Source of the DNA: an uncultured Peptoniphilaceae bacterium
GTDB lineage: Bacteria; Bacillota; Clostridia; Tissierellales; Peptoniphilaceae
NCBI GenBank assembly: GCA_943912255.1
Contig: CALTTP010000007.1
Coordinates: forward strand, 1-64,000
Length of the DNA: 64,000 nt
Reading direction: 5' to 3'
This document shows, in pieces, positions 46,199 to 54,400 of this stretch (positions are counted from its first letter, which is position 1; every line of letters starts with the position of its first letter). A model generated the notes under the pieces. The model was given only the letters and a program-made list of their open reading frames with translations, ran no database searches and was not told where the DNA came from. The position numbers were made by a program, and so were the translations under genes.

Positions 46199-46360
46199 AT
46201 GAAAAGATATGTATGTCAACCATGTGGTTATATTTACGATCCTGAAGAAGGAGACGTAGATAACGGAATTGAACCTGGAACAGCTTTTGAAGATCTTCCA
46301 GAAGATTGGGTTTGCCCAGTTTGTGGAGCTAGTAAAGATCAATTTGAACCAGAAGAATAA
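46199..46360 (+). CDS. Rubredoxin
   Basis: 53 residues, standard size. The two iron-binding knuckles are C6-xx-C9-G (VCQPCGYIYDP) and C39-xx-C42-G (WVCPVCGASK), with the usual GDVDNGIEPGTAFEDLPEDW between. It carries single electrons on one Fe(Cys)4 centre in the cytoplasm, often to oxygen- or peroxide-reducing enzymes in anaerobes. It is transcribed alone from its own promoter and has a terminator immediately after. It opposes all its near neighbours in direction. Confidence 0.95.
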   Translation: MKRYVCQPCGYIYDPEEGDVDNGIEPGTAFEDLPEDWVCPVCGASKDQFEPEE

Positions 46361-46371
46361 AAAACAAAAAG

Positions 46372-46393
46372 AGAGGGGTATAACCCCTCTTTT
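46372..46393 (+). terminator. Rubredoxin terminator
   Basis: AGAGGGGT pairs with ACCCCTCT across a three-base loop and is followed by TTTT. It lies 11 bases past the stop. Confidence 0.85.
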
Positions 46394-46455
46394 AAAATGC
46401 AATAAAAGTAATAACTACCTGTGGAAATAAAAATTACTTTTTTTAATAACAAAAA

Positions 46456-46489
46456 CTCAAAACTACCTTAGAAACAAGGTGGTTTTGAG
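46456..46489 (-). terminator. Terminator of the ComK-like gene
   Basis: On the minus strand CTCAAAACCACCTT pairs with AAGGTAGTTTTGAG (one mismatch) and is followed by TTTTTGTT. It sits 15 bases past the stop. Confidence 0.8.
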
Positions 46490-46504
46490 CTTTTTCTCTT
46501 CACA

Positions 46505-46963
46505 TTAAATATTTACAAATCTCTTTCTATCCTCAATTAGGATACCACAGAGTATTCCATTGTTAATCTTCTTCTTAATAGACGTTTTATTTTCCAAAAC
46601 TTTGATTTCCAAACCATTTTTAAGACATAAAGTCCCCTCACTACATTTCTTTATCTCATCAATATTCACAAAGGCCAAGGAACCGTCATTTTTGCAAAGG
46701 GGCTTACGTGTCTTTATGCCTATGTAAATATAGTCTGGGTTAAAAACGTAGGGCAAGGACTTTCGCATCATTAAAAACTTTTTAATAATCTGATGCACTT
46801 GTTCCATGTCCACTAAATCTTCCTTAGCCATATTCTTCAATATGGTAGGGATCTTTCTGTTGTCGTCAACAATGTTGCCGTCTTTTAAATAAAGCCTTGT
46901 GATATCACCAACTCCATCCTCATAGACCGGCTCCAAAGCGACAATATTTTCCTTATAGTACAT
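46505..46963 (-). CDS. Small protein with possible ComK-like fold
   Basis: About 152 residues. The order of features recalls ComK, the competence transcription factor: an N-terminal beta segment (IVALEPVYEDGVGDITRLYL), a middle with LPYVFNPDYIYIGIKTRKP, then LCLKNGLEIKVLENKTSIKK, comparable with ComK's P-x-x-V-x-P, PT-x-S and NG-x-x-x-x-S stretch. Identity is low and the match is by pattern only. The ATG at 46963 has GGAGG seven bases upstream. It is transcribed alone, next to a CWB2 gene. Hypothetical protein is the safe name. Confidence 0.4.
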   Translation of the reverse strand: MYYKENIVALEPVYEDGVGDITRLYLKDGNIVDDNRKIPTILKNMAKEDLVDMEQVHQIIKKFLMMRKSLPYVFNPDYIYIGIKTRKPLCKNDGSLAFVNIDEIKKCSEGTLCLKNGLEIKVLENKTSIKKKINNGILCGILIEDRKRFVNI

Positions 46964-47031
46964 TGTCATCCCTCCGTTAAAGAAAGTATAGCAGAACATA
47001 TGTTCGTTGTCAATATTCCCTGAAATTCCAA

Positions 47032-47994
47032 CTAATTCATATTGGAAATCTCCCTTTCCACATTTTTAGATACAGAACCTTGCCCACCTACTATAATTAC
47101 CTTTTTTATATTTTTATTGTTCCTAATAAAATCGGCAATAGAACCAGGTAACTTATCCTTTTGAGTAAGGAGAATGGCTCCATTATTTAAAGCGGAAATG
47201 GGAGCAGAAGACAAAGCATCAGGATAGTTGTTTCCATCAACTAGAACAATAGTATCTACAATCTTATTTAACCTTAAAGAATAGGCCTTAGCCACCTCAA
47301 CAGAAGTCTCAAACCTACTTCTACCAGAATATCGAACTTTCTCACTGAAACCCTCAGGCACAGAAGAAGTTCCCCCAAAAGCCATATAATATGGAATACT
47401 ATTCATCTTTCCCTTAACATAGGGATATAAATAGATGGTTGGAGTCATCTGCCCAACAAAAGGAGCCGCCGAAAGACTATCAGCATATCCAAAGCCGTCA
47501 ACAACAGCAATCCTCTCCCCTGGCGTAATAAACTCAGCGTACTTAAACCTCATTTCCCTAACCTTTATAGCAGTTTCCAGCCTATTGTGACCAAAGACCC
47601 TTTCCACCTTATAACCCTTGGAAATAAGCAAATTATATACCTTAGGAGAAATAGTAGAGTCCCCACCAAGAAGAAAGACAACCTTTACTTGAAGCCTTTC
47701 CAGTTCCCCTAGAACAGAAGTAGAAATATTATCCTTACCAGTAAGTAAAATAGGCGCCTTTAACTGAGTAGCTAAAGTTCCCCCAACAAGAGCATCAGCG
47801 TAACCTTCCCCCGAAGCAATAACAACGTACCTAGAAGAAGAAAAAGTCCCCCTAGAAGAAACTACCGCAGTTTCATACCTACTCCTACCACTATATCTAA
47901 CAATATCAATATTACGCTTGGCAAAGGATTTACTAGAAAAAATAGTAAAAACCAAAACCAACACAATAATTAAAAAATTAAATTTACCTTTCAT
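47032..47994 (-). CDS. Short secreted protein made of three CWB2 repeats
   Basis: 320 residues: a signal peptide to about 25, then three CWB2 repeats and nothing else (IVRYSGRSRYETAVVSS, RVFGHNRLETAIKVREM, RYSGRSRFETSVEVAKAY). Each repeat holds the VIASGEGYADAL-type and VVFLLGGDSTIS-type strands. CWB2 trimers bind an anionic secondary wall polymer non-covalently. With no effector domain, this could be a pure wall-polymer binder. GGAGGGTGAA precedes the ATG. The gap upstream is a repeat array. Confidence 0.88.
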   Translation of the reverse strand: MKGKFNFLIIVLVLVFTIFSSKSFAKRNIDIVRYSGRSRYETAVVSSRGTFSSSRYVVIASGEGYADALVGGTLATQLKAPILLTGKDNISTSVLGELERLQVKVVFLLGGDSTISPKVYNLLISKGYKVERVFGHNRLETAIKVREMRFKYAEFITPGERIAVVDGFGYADSLSAAPFVGQMTPTIYLYPYVKGKMNSIPYYMAFGGTSSVPEGFSEKVRYSGRSRFETSVEVAKAYSLRLNKIVDTIVLVDGNNYPDALSSAPISALNNGAILLTQKDKLPGSIADFIRNNKNIKKVIIVGGQGSVSKNVEREISNMN

Positions 47995-48054
47995 TTCACC
48001 CTCCTAATAACATTATACTACGTTCCCCTTTCAAGTAAAAAACAAGAAGACAAG

Positions 48055-48550
48055 AATGAGATTTGAGAGTTGAGATGCGGGAAATGAGAAGTGAGAAGTT
48101 AGAAGTGGGATTATTTGAAGGAAAGCTGTGGGCTTTCCTTCAGGATTTTTCGAAACCAGTTCTTTAATTCATAAAAATTTGAAATTTTGAGGAATAATGA
48201 AAATTATTAGTTAATTTTTTGGTAATATATTTGAAGATTTGATTACAACTAAGAATATAATCTTCAAAATACGATATTAAAAAACTAGAAAGAAATCCAA
48301 CAGATTTCTTTCCCTTTTTACAGCTAGGTTTTCAGGATTGCAAATCCTGAATCGTTGGAAGGGTAAGGGGGAGGGAGATTTTAAAGAGGGAGGCCGTTAG
48401 GAAACATACGAAACGTTGCCCTAGGCCTCCCTCTTTAAGGATAGAAAAGACAATTATACATAAAATTAAGTTTTACGGAATTTGTAAAATTCCGATTAAC
48501 CCCCCTGCCGGTAGGCAGAAAAGTCAAAGGAAAGCCATAAGCTTTCCTAA
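48055..48550. repeat. Modular palindromic intergenic array, copy 3
   Basis: The 559-base gap between the short CWB2 gene and yvrJ holds no gene. It begins with the purine-rich stretch (GAGAAGTTAGAAGTGGGA, to about 48110), a GGAAAGC/GCTTTCC hairpin (48119-48138), AT-rich DNA, then hairpin A (48288-48312), B (48331-48351), C (48381-48438), D (48476-48494), a CTGCCGGTAGGCAG palindrome and hairpin F (about 48530-48548). From A to F it matches copy 1 (39144-39404) almost base for base and in the same orientation. Hairpin F ends five bases from the yvrJ stop and probably terminates that gene. Confidence 0.85.
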
Positions 48551-48553
48551 CTC

Positions 48554-48697
48554 CTATTTCATGTTTTGAATTACCACTGACAACTCTTTTATACTCTCAG
48601 AAAGTACTTCCAGCTTGCTTTCTATTCTCGTAATTAAAAACAAAGATAAGACAATTGGAAATCCTAAGTTTGAGATATATTCTAATATTTCAGTCAT
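48554..48697 (-). CDS. YvrJ family small membrane protein
   Basis: 47 residues: MTEILEYISNLGFPIVLSLF opens a single membrane helix (about 5-23), then a charged helix (RIESKLEVLSESIKEL). This is the YvrJ family, whose function is unknown. AAAGGAGTTAGA precedes the ATG. It follows the DUF2922 gene on the same strand after a strong terminator-like hairpin. YvrJ genes regularly accompany DUF1659 and DUF2922 genes in firmicutes, exactly as here. Confidence 0.85.
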   Translation of the reverse strand: MTEILEYISNLGFPIVLSLFLITRIESKLEVLSESIKELSVVIQNMK

Positions 48698-48730
48698 TCT
48701 AACTCCTTTCTCATACTCCTATTGGATTAA

Positions 48731-48760
48731 AATCCGGCACTGATTTTTAAGTGCCGGATT
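48731..48760 (-). terminator. Terminator between DUF2922 and yvrJ genes
   Basis: AATCCGGCACT pairs perfectly with AGTGCCGGATT across an eight-base loop, followed on the minus strand by TTAATCC. It lies 11 bases after the DUF2922 stop; leaky termination would give a lower level of yvrJ mRNA. Confidence 0.75.
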
Positions 48761-48771
48761 CTTTAAGTTCT

Positions 48772-48990
48772 CTAGAATATGTTAAATTCCTTATAAGTTG
48801 TTTCAACAACTTTTGCATCTATAGCCTGATTCAAAGGGCCATTTTTGCCAACTAATAGGTTGTTACTTAATATTGATGATACAGCCGCTTTTACATCTTC
48901 GTCTGTAAGATCTTCCCTAATATAGTCAACTCTCACAATCCCTGAATCCTTTGCTTCATTTGAAAATTTCATAGATAAATATTTTGCCAT
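48772..48990 (-). CDS. DUF2922 family protein
   Basis: 72 residues (MAKYLSMKFSNEAKDSGIVR..., then DVKAAVSSILSNNLLV and a C-terminal VVETTYKEFNIF). The size and the beta-hairpin/helix/beta pattern are those of DUF2922. No function is known. A perfect AAAGGAGGTGAAGAAC lies before the ATG at 48990, so translation should be strong. It follows the DUF1659 gene by 31 bases and belongs to the sigma/DUF1659/DUF2922/YvrJ set. Confidence 0.87.
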   Translation of the reverse strand: MAKYLSMKFSNEAKDSGIVRVDYIREDLTDEDVKAAVSSILSNNLLVGKNGPLNQAIDAKVVETTYKEFNIF

Positions 48991-49021
48991 GTTCTTCACC
49001 TCCTTTTGTTGTTAAAGTCCA

Positions 49022-49225
49022 TTATTCTAATACAGTTTCTACGATTTTAGTTGTTTCTCCGGAAGTTCCGTCGATTAAATCGTATAATTTCCCCGCAACT
49101 TCTTGTAAACCTTGTTCAGTTGCTTCTTGGGAAATGTTTTGGATAGTCTTTGATCTTTTAAGGATTTTTTCGCCATTATCCACGTCAAAGCTAAGTTTAA
49201 GTTTTACACTTTTAATCATTGCCAT
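49022..49225 (-). CDS. DUF1659 family protein
   Basis: 67 residues (MIKSVKLKLSFDVDNGEKIL..., then KRSKTIQNISQEATEQGLQE). The N-terminal beta strands and following helix fit DUF1659. AGGAGGTGAAAAAC before the ATG at 49225 is nearly the same leader as that of the DUF2922 gene. The two proteins look like distant relatives of one fold: both have a charged N-terminal strand, a central helix and a C-terminal strand ending in V-x-x-(T/V). Function unknown. Confidence 0.87.
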   Translation of the reverse strand: MAMIKSVKLKLSFDVDNGEKILKRSKTIQNISQEATEQGLQEVAGKLYDLIDGTSGETTKIVETVLE

Positions 49226-49256
49226 GTTTTTCACCTCCTAACTATAGATTCAGAAT

Positions 49257-49832
49257 TTAGGAAAAATTACCACTGTCCATCAAATATTTTTTCAACTTTT
49301 CTAAAGCCGTCTTCTTGGTATTAAAAGCAGTCCTGTATTTTATATGGTATTTTTCTGCAATTTGCTGAATTGAAAGGCCATTGATATAAAAATCTAAAAG
49401 TATGTTTTTTTGTCTTTTTGTCAAAATTTTTAAAGAGTCATAAAGACTTCCATACTCTAAGGACCTGTTGTAATCTTCCTGTATATCCTGTTCATCTTCC
49501 AAAATATCCATTAAACTTATATCATTTTCTTCCCCTAAAGGTTTATCCAGAGAGAGAATCTCTTGAAGATTGTTCTTACCTAGATAGAAATAGTAGAGCC
49601 TACTTTTCAAATAACCACCAAAAGATGAATTTTTCGACTTTTCATAATCTTTTAAAGCTTCACAAATCTCTAAAATACCTTCATCATAAAGTTCATCAAA
49701 TTCATGAGGCTTATTGTAATATCTCCTTATGGAAGAAACCAAAAGAGGGTGATATTTCTTTATTATGACATCAACATTTTTCATATCCTTCTCTTCAATA
49801 ATTTTTTCAACCTGCAATTCGTAACTATTCAC
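49257..49832 (-). CDS. Sigma-70 family RNA polymerase sigma factor heading the DUF1659/DUF2922/YvrJ cassette
   Basis: 191 residues. A region-2-like part (HEFDELYDEGILEICEALKD, SSFGGYLKSRLYYFYLG) and a region-4 helix-turn-helix (LTKRQKNILLDFYINGLSIQ, IAEKYHIKYRTAFNTKKTAL) are present; the linker is short and acidic, and region 3 is missing. The start is GTG at 49832 with AAAGG upstream. Such small sigma factors act on few promoters, sometimes their own operon. It is 31 bases from the DUF1659 gene, so it likely controls or is controlled with it. No anti-sigma factor lies next to it. Confidence 0.85.
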   Translation of the reverse strand: MNSYELQVEKIIEEKDMKNVDVIIKKYHPLLVSSIRRYYNKPHEFDELYDEGILEICEALKDYEKSKNSSFGGYLKSRLYYFYLGKNNLQEILSLDKPLGEENDISLMDILEDEQDIQEDYNRSLEYGSLYDSLKILTKRQKNILLDFYINGLSIQQIAEKYHIKYRTAFNTKKTALEKLKKYLMDSGNFS

Positions 49833-50012
49833 TACATTACCTTTCTTGCAGCTGCATTTAAATTCCCGGGTAAGAGGAGAATATGCTAGATTAGTAAATT
49901 AAAGAAATCCAGAATATTGATAATTCTGGTAGAATTTATAAGACTATAATGGATTTTCATATAATCTTTAGGAATATTATATGTTAATTAATTCACATTA
50001 AACAGCAAAAAA

Positions 50013-50034
50013 AAGAGAGCATCACTGCTCTCTT
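50013..50034 (-). terminator. Terminator of the ferritin-ysxC operon
   Basis: AAGAGAGCA pairs with TGCTCTCTT across a four-base loop and is followed by eight Ts on the minus strand. It lies four bases past the ysxC stop. Confidence 0.9.
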
Positions 50035-50038
50035 AAAA

Positions 50039-50644
50039 TCATTCTTCAAATCCACTACCATATTTTATTATATTTTCAAATTGATCATAGACTATGTCTA
50101 AGTTCGTCTTTTTCTCTGAGCTGAAAGGTATAATCAAGTCTCTGTCCTCAATTTCCAAAACCTTTGCTATATTCTTTGCATATTGAGGAAATTTTGACCT
50201 GGCCACCTTATCAGCCTTTCCGGCAATGACGAAACCAGTGAAGCCTATCTCTTTAATCCAATGATACATCTGTTTATCTTGAGCAGATGGGTCATGGCGA
50301 ATATCCACAATCAACACCGTCTCATAGAGATTTGGTCTATTGTTCAAATAGGTTTCTATAATTGTTGCCCAATTGTCTTTTTCCGACTTGGAAACCGCAG
50401 CATATCCATATCCTGGTAAGTCCACCAACCTAAACTCCTCATTTACATTGTAGAAGTTTACAGTTCTAGTCTTCCCTGGGTTAGAACTGGTTCTAGCCAA
50501 GTTCTTCCTATTTAGAAAAGCGTTAATAAAACTAGACTTTCCTACATTGGAACGGCCTGCCAAGGCAATTTCTGGAAGATTATCTCCAGGGTACTGTTTC
50601 AATGTTGCCGCTATGGTCTCCAGCCTTGAACTTTTAATCTTCAT
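50039..50644 (-). CDS. ysxC: Ribosome biogenesis GTP-binding protein YsxC/YihA (EngB)
   Basis: 201 residues. G1 LAGRSNVGKSSFINAFLNRK, G2 TSSNPGKTRT, G3 LVDLPGYGYA and G4 AGKADKV are present. It acts in assembly of the 50S subunit. It lies 16 bases after the ferritin gene and has no clear ribosome site, so coupling to ferritin translation is likely. The neighbouring lon or clpX genes seen in many bacteria are absent. Confidence 0.95.
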   Translation of the reverse strand: MKIKSSRLETIAATLKQYPGDNLPEIALAGRSNVGKSSFINAFLNRKNLARTSSNPGKTRTVNFYNVNEEFRLVDLPGYGYAAVSKSEKDNWATIIETYLNNRPNLYETVLIVDIRHDPSAQDKQMYHWIKEIGFTGFVIAGKADKVARSKFPQYAKNIAKVLEIEDRDLIIPFSSEKKTNLDIVYDQFENIIKYGSGFEE

Positions 50645-50660
50645 TTAGAAAATTGAAGAT

Positions 50661-51173
50661 TTACTCTTCAGATGCTCCTGGAGTAAACTTTCTCTTAGCT
50701 AACATTGCATCGAATTGATATAGACCAGCAACACTGTCCTTAATTCTTTCAAGTGTAGTAATATGATCATTAAAAGTAGCTTCTTCTTCAACTTGTTCAG
50801 TTAAGAACCAGTGAATCATTATTTCAGATTGATAGTCTCCAATTTCCTTAGCGTCCTTCATCATTTCCATGAAGTTTGAAGTAACTTGTTTTTCATGGTC
50901 TAAAGCTTCTTTAAATACATTCAAAATTGAATCGTATTTTGCCTTTGGTTCAGGAACACCAGATAAAGTAACATCATAATCCATATCTAGTAGATATGCT
51001 TCAACTCTCTTAGCATGACTCATTTCTTCAAGAGCTTGTTGAGTCATGAAATTAGCAATTCCATGCCAGTTTTCCTTTTCTGCCCAAAGCGCCATAGCTT
51101 TGTAAATATAAGCAGATTCTATTTCAAAGTTATATTGTTTGTTTAATTTCTTTAATAATTTTTTGTTATCCAT
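50661..51173 (-). CDS. Ferritin (non-haem)
   Basis: 170 residues. Ferroxidase ligands E17, E50 and H53 are in place (NFEIESAYIY, EEMSHAKRVEAY), and the C-terminal helix holds VEEEATFNDHITTLERI. It stores iron in a 24-mer shell and limits oxidative damage. AAGGGGGAT precedes the ATG. It is the first gene of a two-gene transcript with ysxC, an unusual pairing. Confidence 0.95.
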   Translation of the reverse strand: MDNKKLLKKLNKQYNFEIESAYIYKAMALWAEKENWHGIANFMTQQALEEMSHAKRVEAYLLDMDYDVTLSGVPEPKAKYDSILNVFKEALDHEKQVTSNFMEMMKDAKEIGDYQSEIMIHWFLTEQVEEEATFNDHITTLERIKDSVAGLYQFDAMLAKRKFTPGASEE

Positions 51174-51265
51174 TTTATCCCCCTTATTATCAGTTTGTTA
51201 TTATTCGGCAAGTGTCTTGCCTTCATAAAAACATATACCCAACAAAGGGGAAAGTAAACAATAAT

Positions 51266-51360
51266 CGCATCTTCTATTTCTCACCTCCCACTTCTCAATA
51301 ATTGAGTGCCCGATTTAATGAGATATGAGATGTGAGAGGGGGATATTTGAAATACGAAAC
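51266..51360. repeat. Fragment of the modular intergenic family, copy 4
   Basis: Within the 235-base gap between the ferritin and giant CWB2 genes lies a pyrimidine-rich stretch TCTCACCTCCCACTTCTCA, the reverse complement of the GAGAAGTGGGA stretch that opens copies 1 and 3, then TGAGTGCCCGATTTAATGAG shared in part with 41071-41083, and a second forward purine stretch (GAGATATGAGATGTGAGAGG). The A-F hairpins are absent here. Confidence 0.6.
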
Positions 51361-51363
51361 GCA

Positions 51364-51394
51364 AAAGCACCCAACAACAATCGTTGAGTGCTTT
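51364..51394 (-). terminator. Terminator of the giant CWB2 gene
   Basis: AAAGCACTCAAC pairs with GTTGGGTGCTTT (one wobble) around a seven-base loop, 14 bases past the stop. It has only a short T-run (TTTT, part of the stem) on the minus strand. Its arms recur in other terminators of the window. Confidence 0.75.
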
Positions 51395-51408
51395 TTGCCT
51401 TTCTACGT

Positions 51409-54400
51409 CTATTTACTTATTTCTTCCAGTACTTTTTCACTTATCATACTTTTACCACCTATTGCTGTTATTTTTTCTATAGATGATTTTTCAACGTATT
51501 CTTTAAGTGATTTTGGTACTTGCTTTGCTTTTGTTAATAGGATTGGCGTATCTAGCATTCCACCAACTGGTCCTATTACTAGTGCATCCATCCAATTTTC
51601 TCCGTTGGCAACAAATACTTCTTTTGTACCTGCAAAGCTATTTTCGGCAATTGCAATTGCAGTTTCGTATCTTGTGTTTCCTTTTAGTCTTTTTTCAACT
51701 TCTGGTAATTTAGATTCTAGACCATTTGAAACTACGGAACTACCTCCAGCGATTATAACATTTTCTATTCCAAGTTCATCAATTACTTTACTAATAGCCC
51801 CAGGAACAGAATTTCCCTTTACCAATAATATTGGTAGGCCTTCTTTTGCCGCCATTGGCCCTATAGTTAAAGCGTCAACTGAAACTTCTCCACTGGCGAT
51901 TATTGCCTTGCCCTTGTTTCCAGCAAGTTCAACAACTTTTCTTGCAACTTGTGCAGATGTTTCATATCTGTCAGCACCTTTAATTCTTTCAACTCCGTCT
52001 TTGTCAAATTGAGCAAGTTTACCCTTAACATTTTCAGAAATTGATGAACTACCACCAACAATGGTTACATTCTTTGCTCCAAGTCTTTGAATTTCATCAG
52101 CCACTCTGGAGTCAAGGTTATCAGCATAGGTTAATAGTATAGGAGCATTTAAAAGTTTTGCCAATACAGATGCAGCCATAGCATCAGGGAAGTTTTTAGC
52201 ATCCACAACTACTACATTATCAGCCTTGCCATAGTATTTCTTTGAAATTTCTATAGCAGTTGCAATCCTGTCCTTGCCATTAGTTCTATCTGTACTAATC
52301 TTATTTACAGAAGGCTCTTCTCTAGGAACTGATGGTGTAGGCTTTGGAGTTGGTTTTGGTTCTTCAGGCTTTGGTTCTTCTGGTTTTGGATCTTCCGGTT
52401 TTTCGTCCTTAACCTCAAACTTCTTAAGTTCTGCCATAGCTTCTTTAAGTTGATCTATCTTACCTTCTGCGTAGATAGGAAGCGTCTCTTCAATTTCCTT
52501 CTTAGATGCATCGATTATACCTTGAAGCTTTTCAATAGCCTTTTTCGCATCTTCTGAATCTTCAAATTTAGCTTCCTTTAAATAAGCCTTAGCCTCTTCA
52601 TAAAGCTTCTTAAATTCCTTGTAGATGTCGGTTTTGTCGTTCTTTGCTACAACAAAAGTTCTATCGTATTTATCATATTTGTCAAAAACCTTAACATTGC
52701 CCTTTTCATCCAACTTAAACTCAATAGAATGAGGATCTGATTCATATTCAAATTGGGTCATCTTAGAAAGTGTTACAGAGTAGTCCTTTCCTCCCTCTTG
52801 TCCTTCAACATTGAATACTACCTTACCATCTTTATCAGATTTTACCTTTTCTACAGTTGTAAATCTTGGAGCAAGCATCATTATGGAGAATTCCACTCCA
52901 GTAACAGGCTTACCTTCAGCATCTACAACACTAAAGTCCACATCAAACTTTTCAAATACATCATTGTCAAGTTCTGTACCTTCAAATAACAACAACGCTT
53001 CATCTACACTTTCAACAGACTTATTGTCGATAGTAACCACATTACCCTTTTCGTCCGTTGTGAAAGTATAGACGTCCTTCTTGAATTTTAAGACTTCGTC
53101 ATTTCTTGAAGTTCTAATCTCATATTTTGAATTTGGAGCAAAGTCCTTTAATTCTATTTCACCTTTAGAGTCAGTCTTAGGTCTTGAAACGATACTAGGA
53201 ATCTTACCATCAAACTTGTTTAAAGTCATTTTATAGCCTTCTAGAGCCTTACCATTTTTCAACACTTTAATTGTAAGCTTATCCAGTGAAATTCCTTCAG
53301 AAGGTTCTTCTGTCTCTTCTGGTTCTTCTGTCTTAGAGGCTAATTCAAGCATTGCTAATACTTTATCAGTTCCATCAACCTTTGGACCATCTTCTGTCAT
53401 TTCAAATTTAACAGGTTTCATAGTCTTATCTGAACCAACTAAAGATATTTCATATTTATGACCTATTTCTAGTTCAACTTGAACCATTGCATCAACTGAG
53501 TCAATCTTTATTACTTTCTCAGTTTCTAAGTCTTTAATTTCAAAACTTTGAGTATCCATTACTAGTTCATCATTTTCAGTAACAAAGAAAGTAACTTCCA
53601 AAGTTTTTGGTTCTGCTGGATTTTCACTTTCAAACACTATGGCAATTCTTTCAATATTTAGTGAGTCCAGGTCAAAGTAAACAAAGTTTTTCTTTTGAGT
53701 AAATTCCAACTCTTCTAATTCATTATTAGCTTTTACTCTATATACCTTTTCAACTTTCTTTTCAGTTTGAATATTTCTACTTACAGAAAATTCTCCATAA
53801 GCAAGTTTTGAAACTTCGCATCTATATGGATTTACAACCTTTAGTTCAAGAGTTTGAACATCCTTACCTTCAAGCCCTTTAATACCAGCAATATCAAATT
53901 CTGATTTTACCAGTTGAAGGTTTTTAAAGTTAAGTCCATCTAATGTAGTCTTTCCAGACTTGCAAGCTATAGTTGTGTCCTTATTATGAGCACCATATTT
54001 ATCAAGTAGTGTAAAAGCTTGCACATAGTCACAACTACTGTGATCAAATGGGAATTTACCATGGTGATTTAACCAGTAACCACCGTCAGCATCTTGCTTG
54101 TCCTTAATTACAAGAGGGAAGGAATCGATACTGTACTTATCAGATTCAACTACAACCATGTAGGTCACATCTTCAAACAGATTTGCCTTAACAAGACCAT
54201 TGTCATCACTTGTAACTTCAATGGTTTCAAATTGGCTAATTAACTTAAACTTCACATTAGGAATCTTATTTCCATTATATACAGCAGGAATTTCAATTGG
54301 GTGTTTGTAATTGATATTATGTCCTGCCTTTTTATAAACCACCAAACCATCAAGGTCACCATTCTTATAGTCTGAAATATACGGTCCCTCTTCAGTTTGT

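Noticed and set aside
46196..46402. 68-codon minus-strand frame opposite the rubredoxin gene
   Set aside because: It is the antisense of a certain rubredoxin with an intact ribosome site, and it has no family-like sequence.
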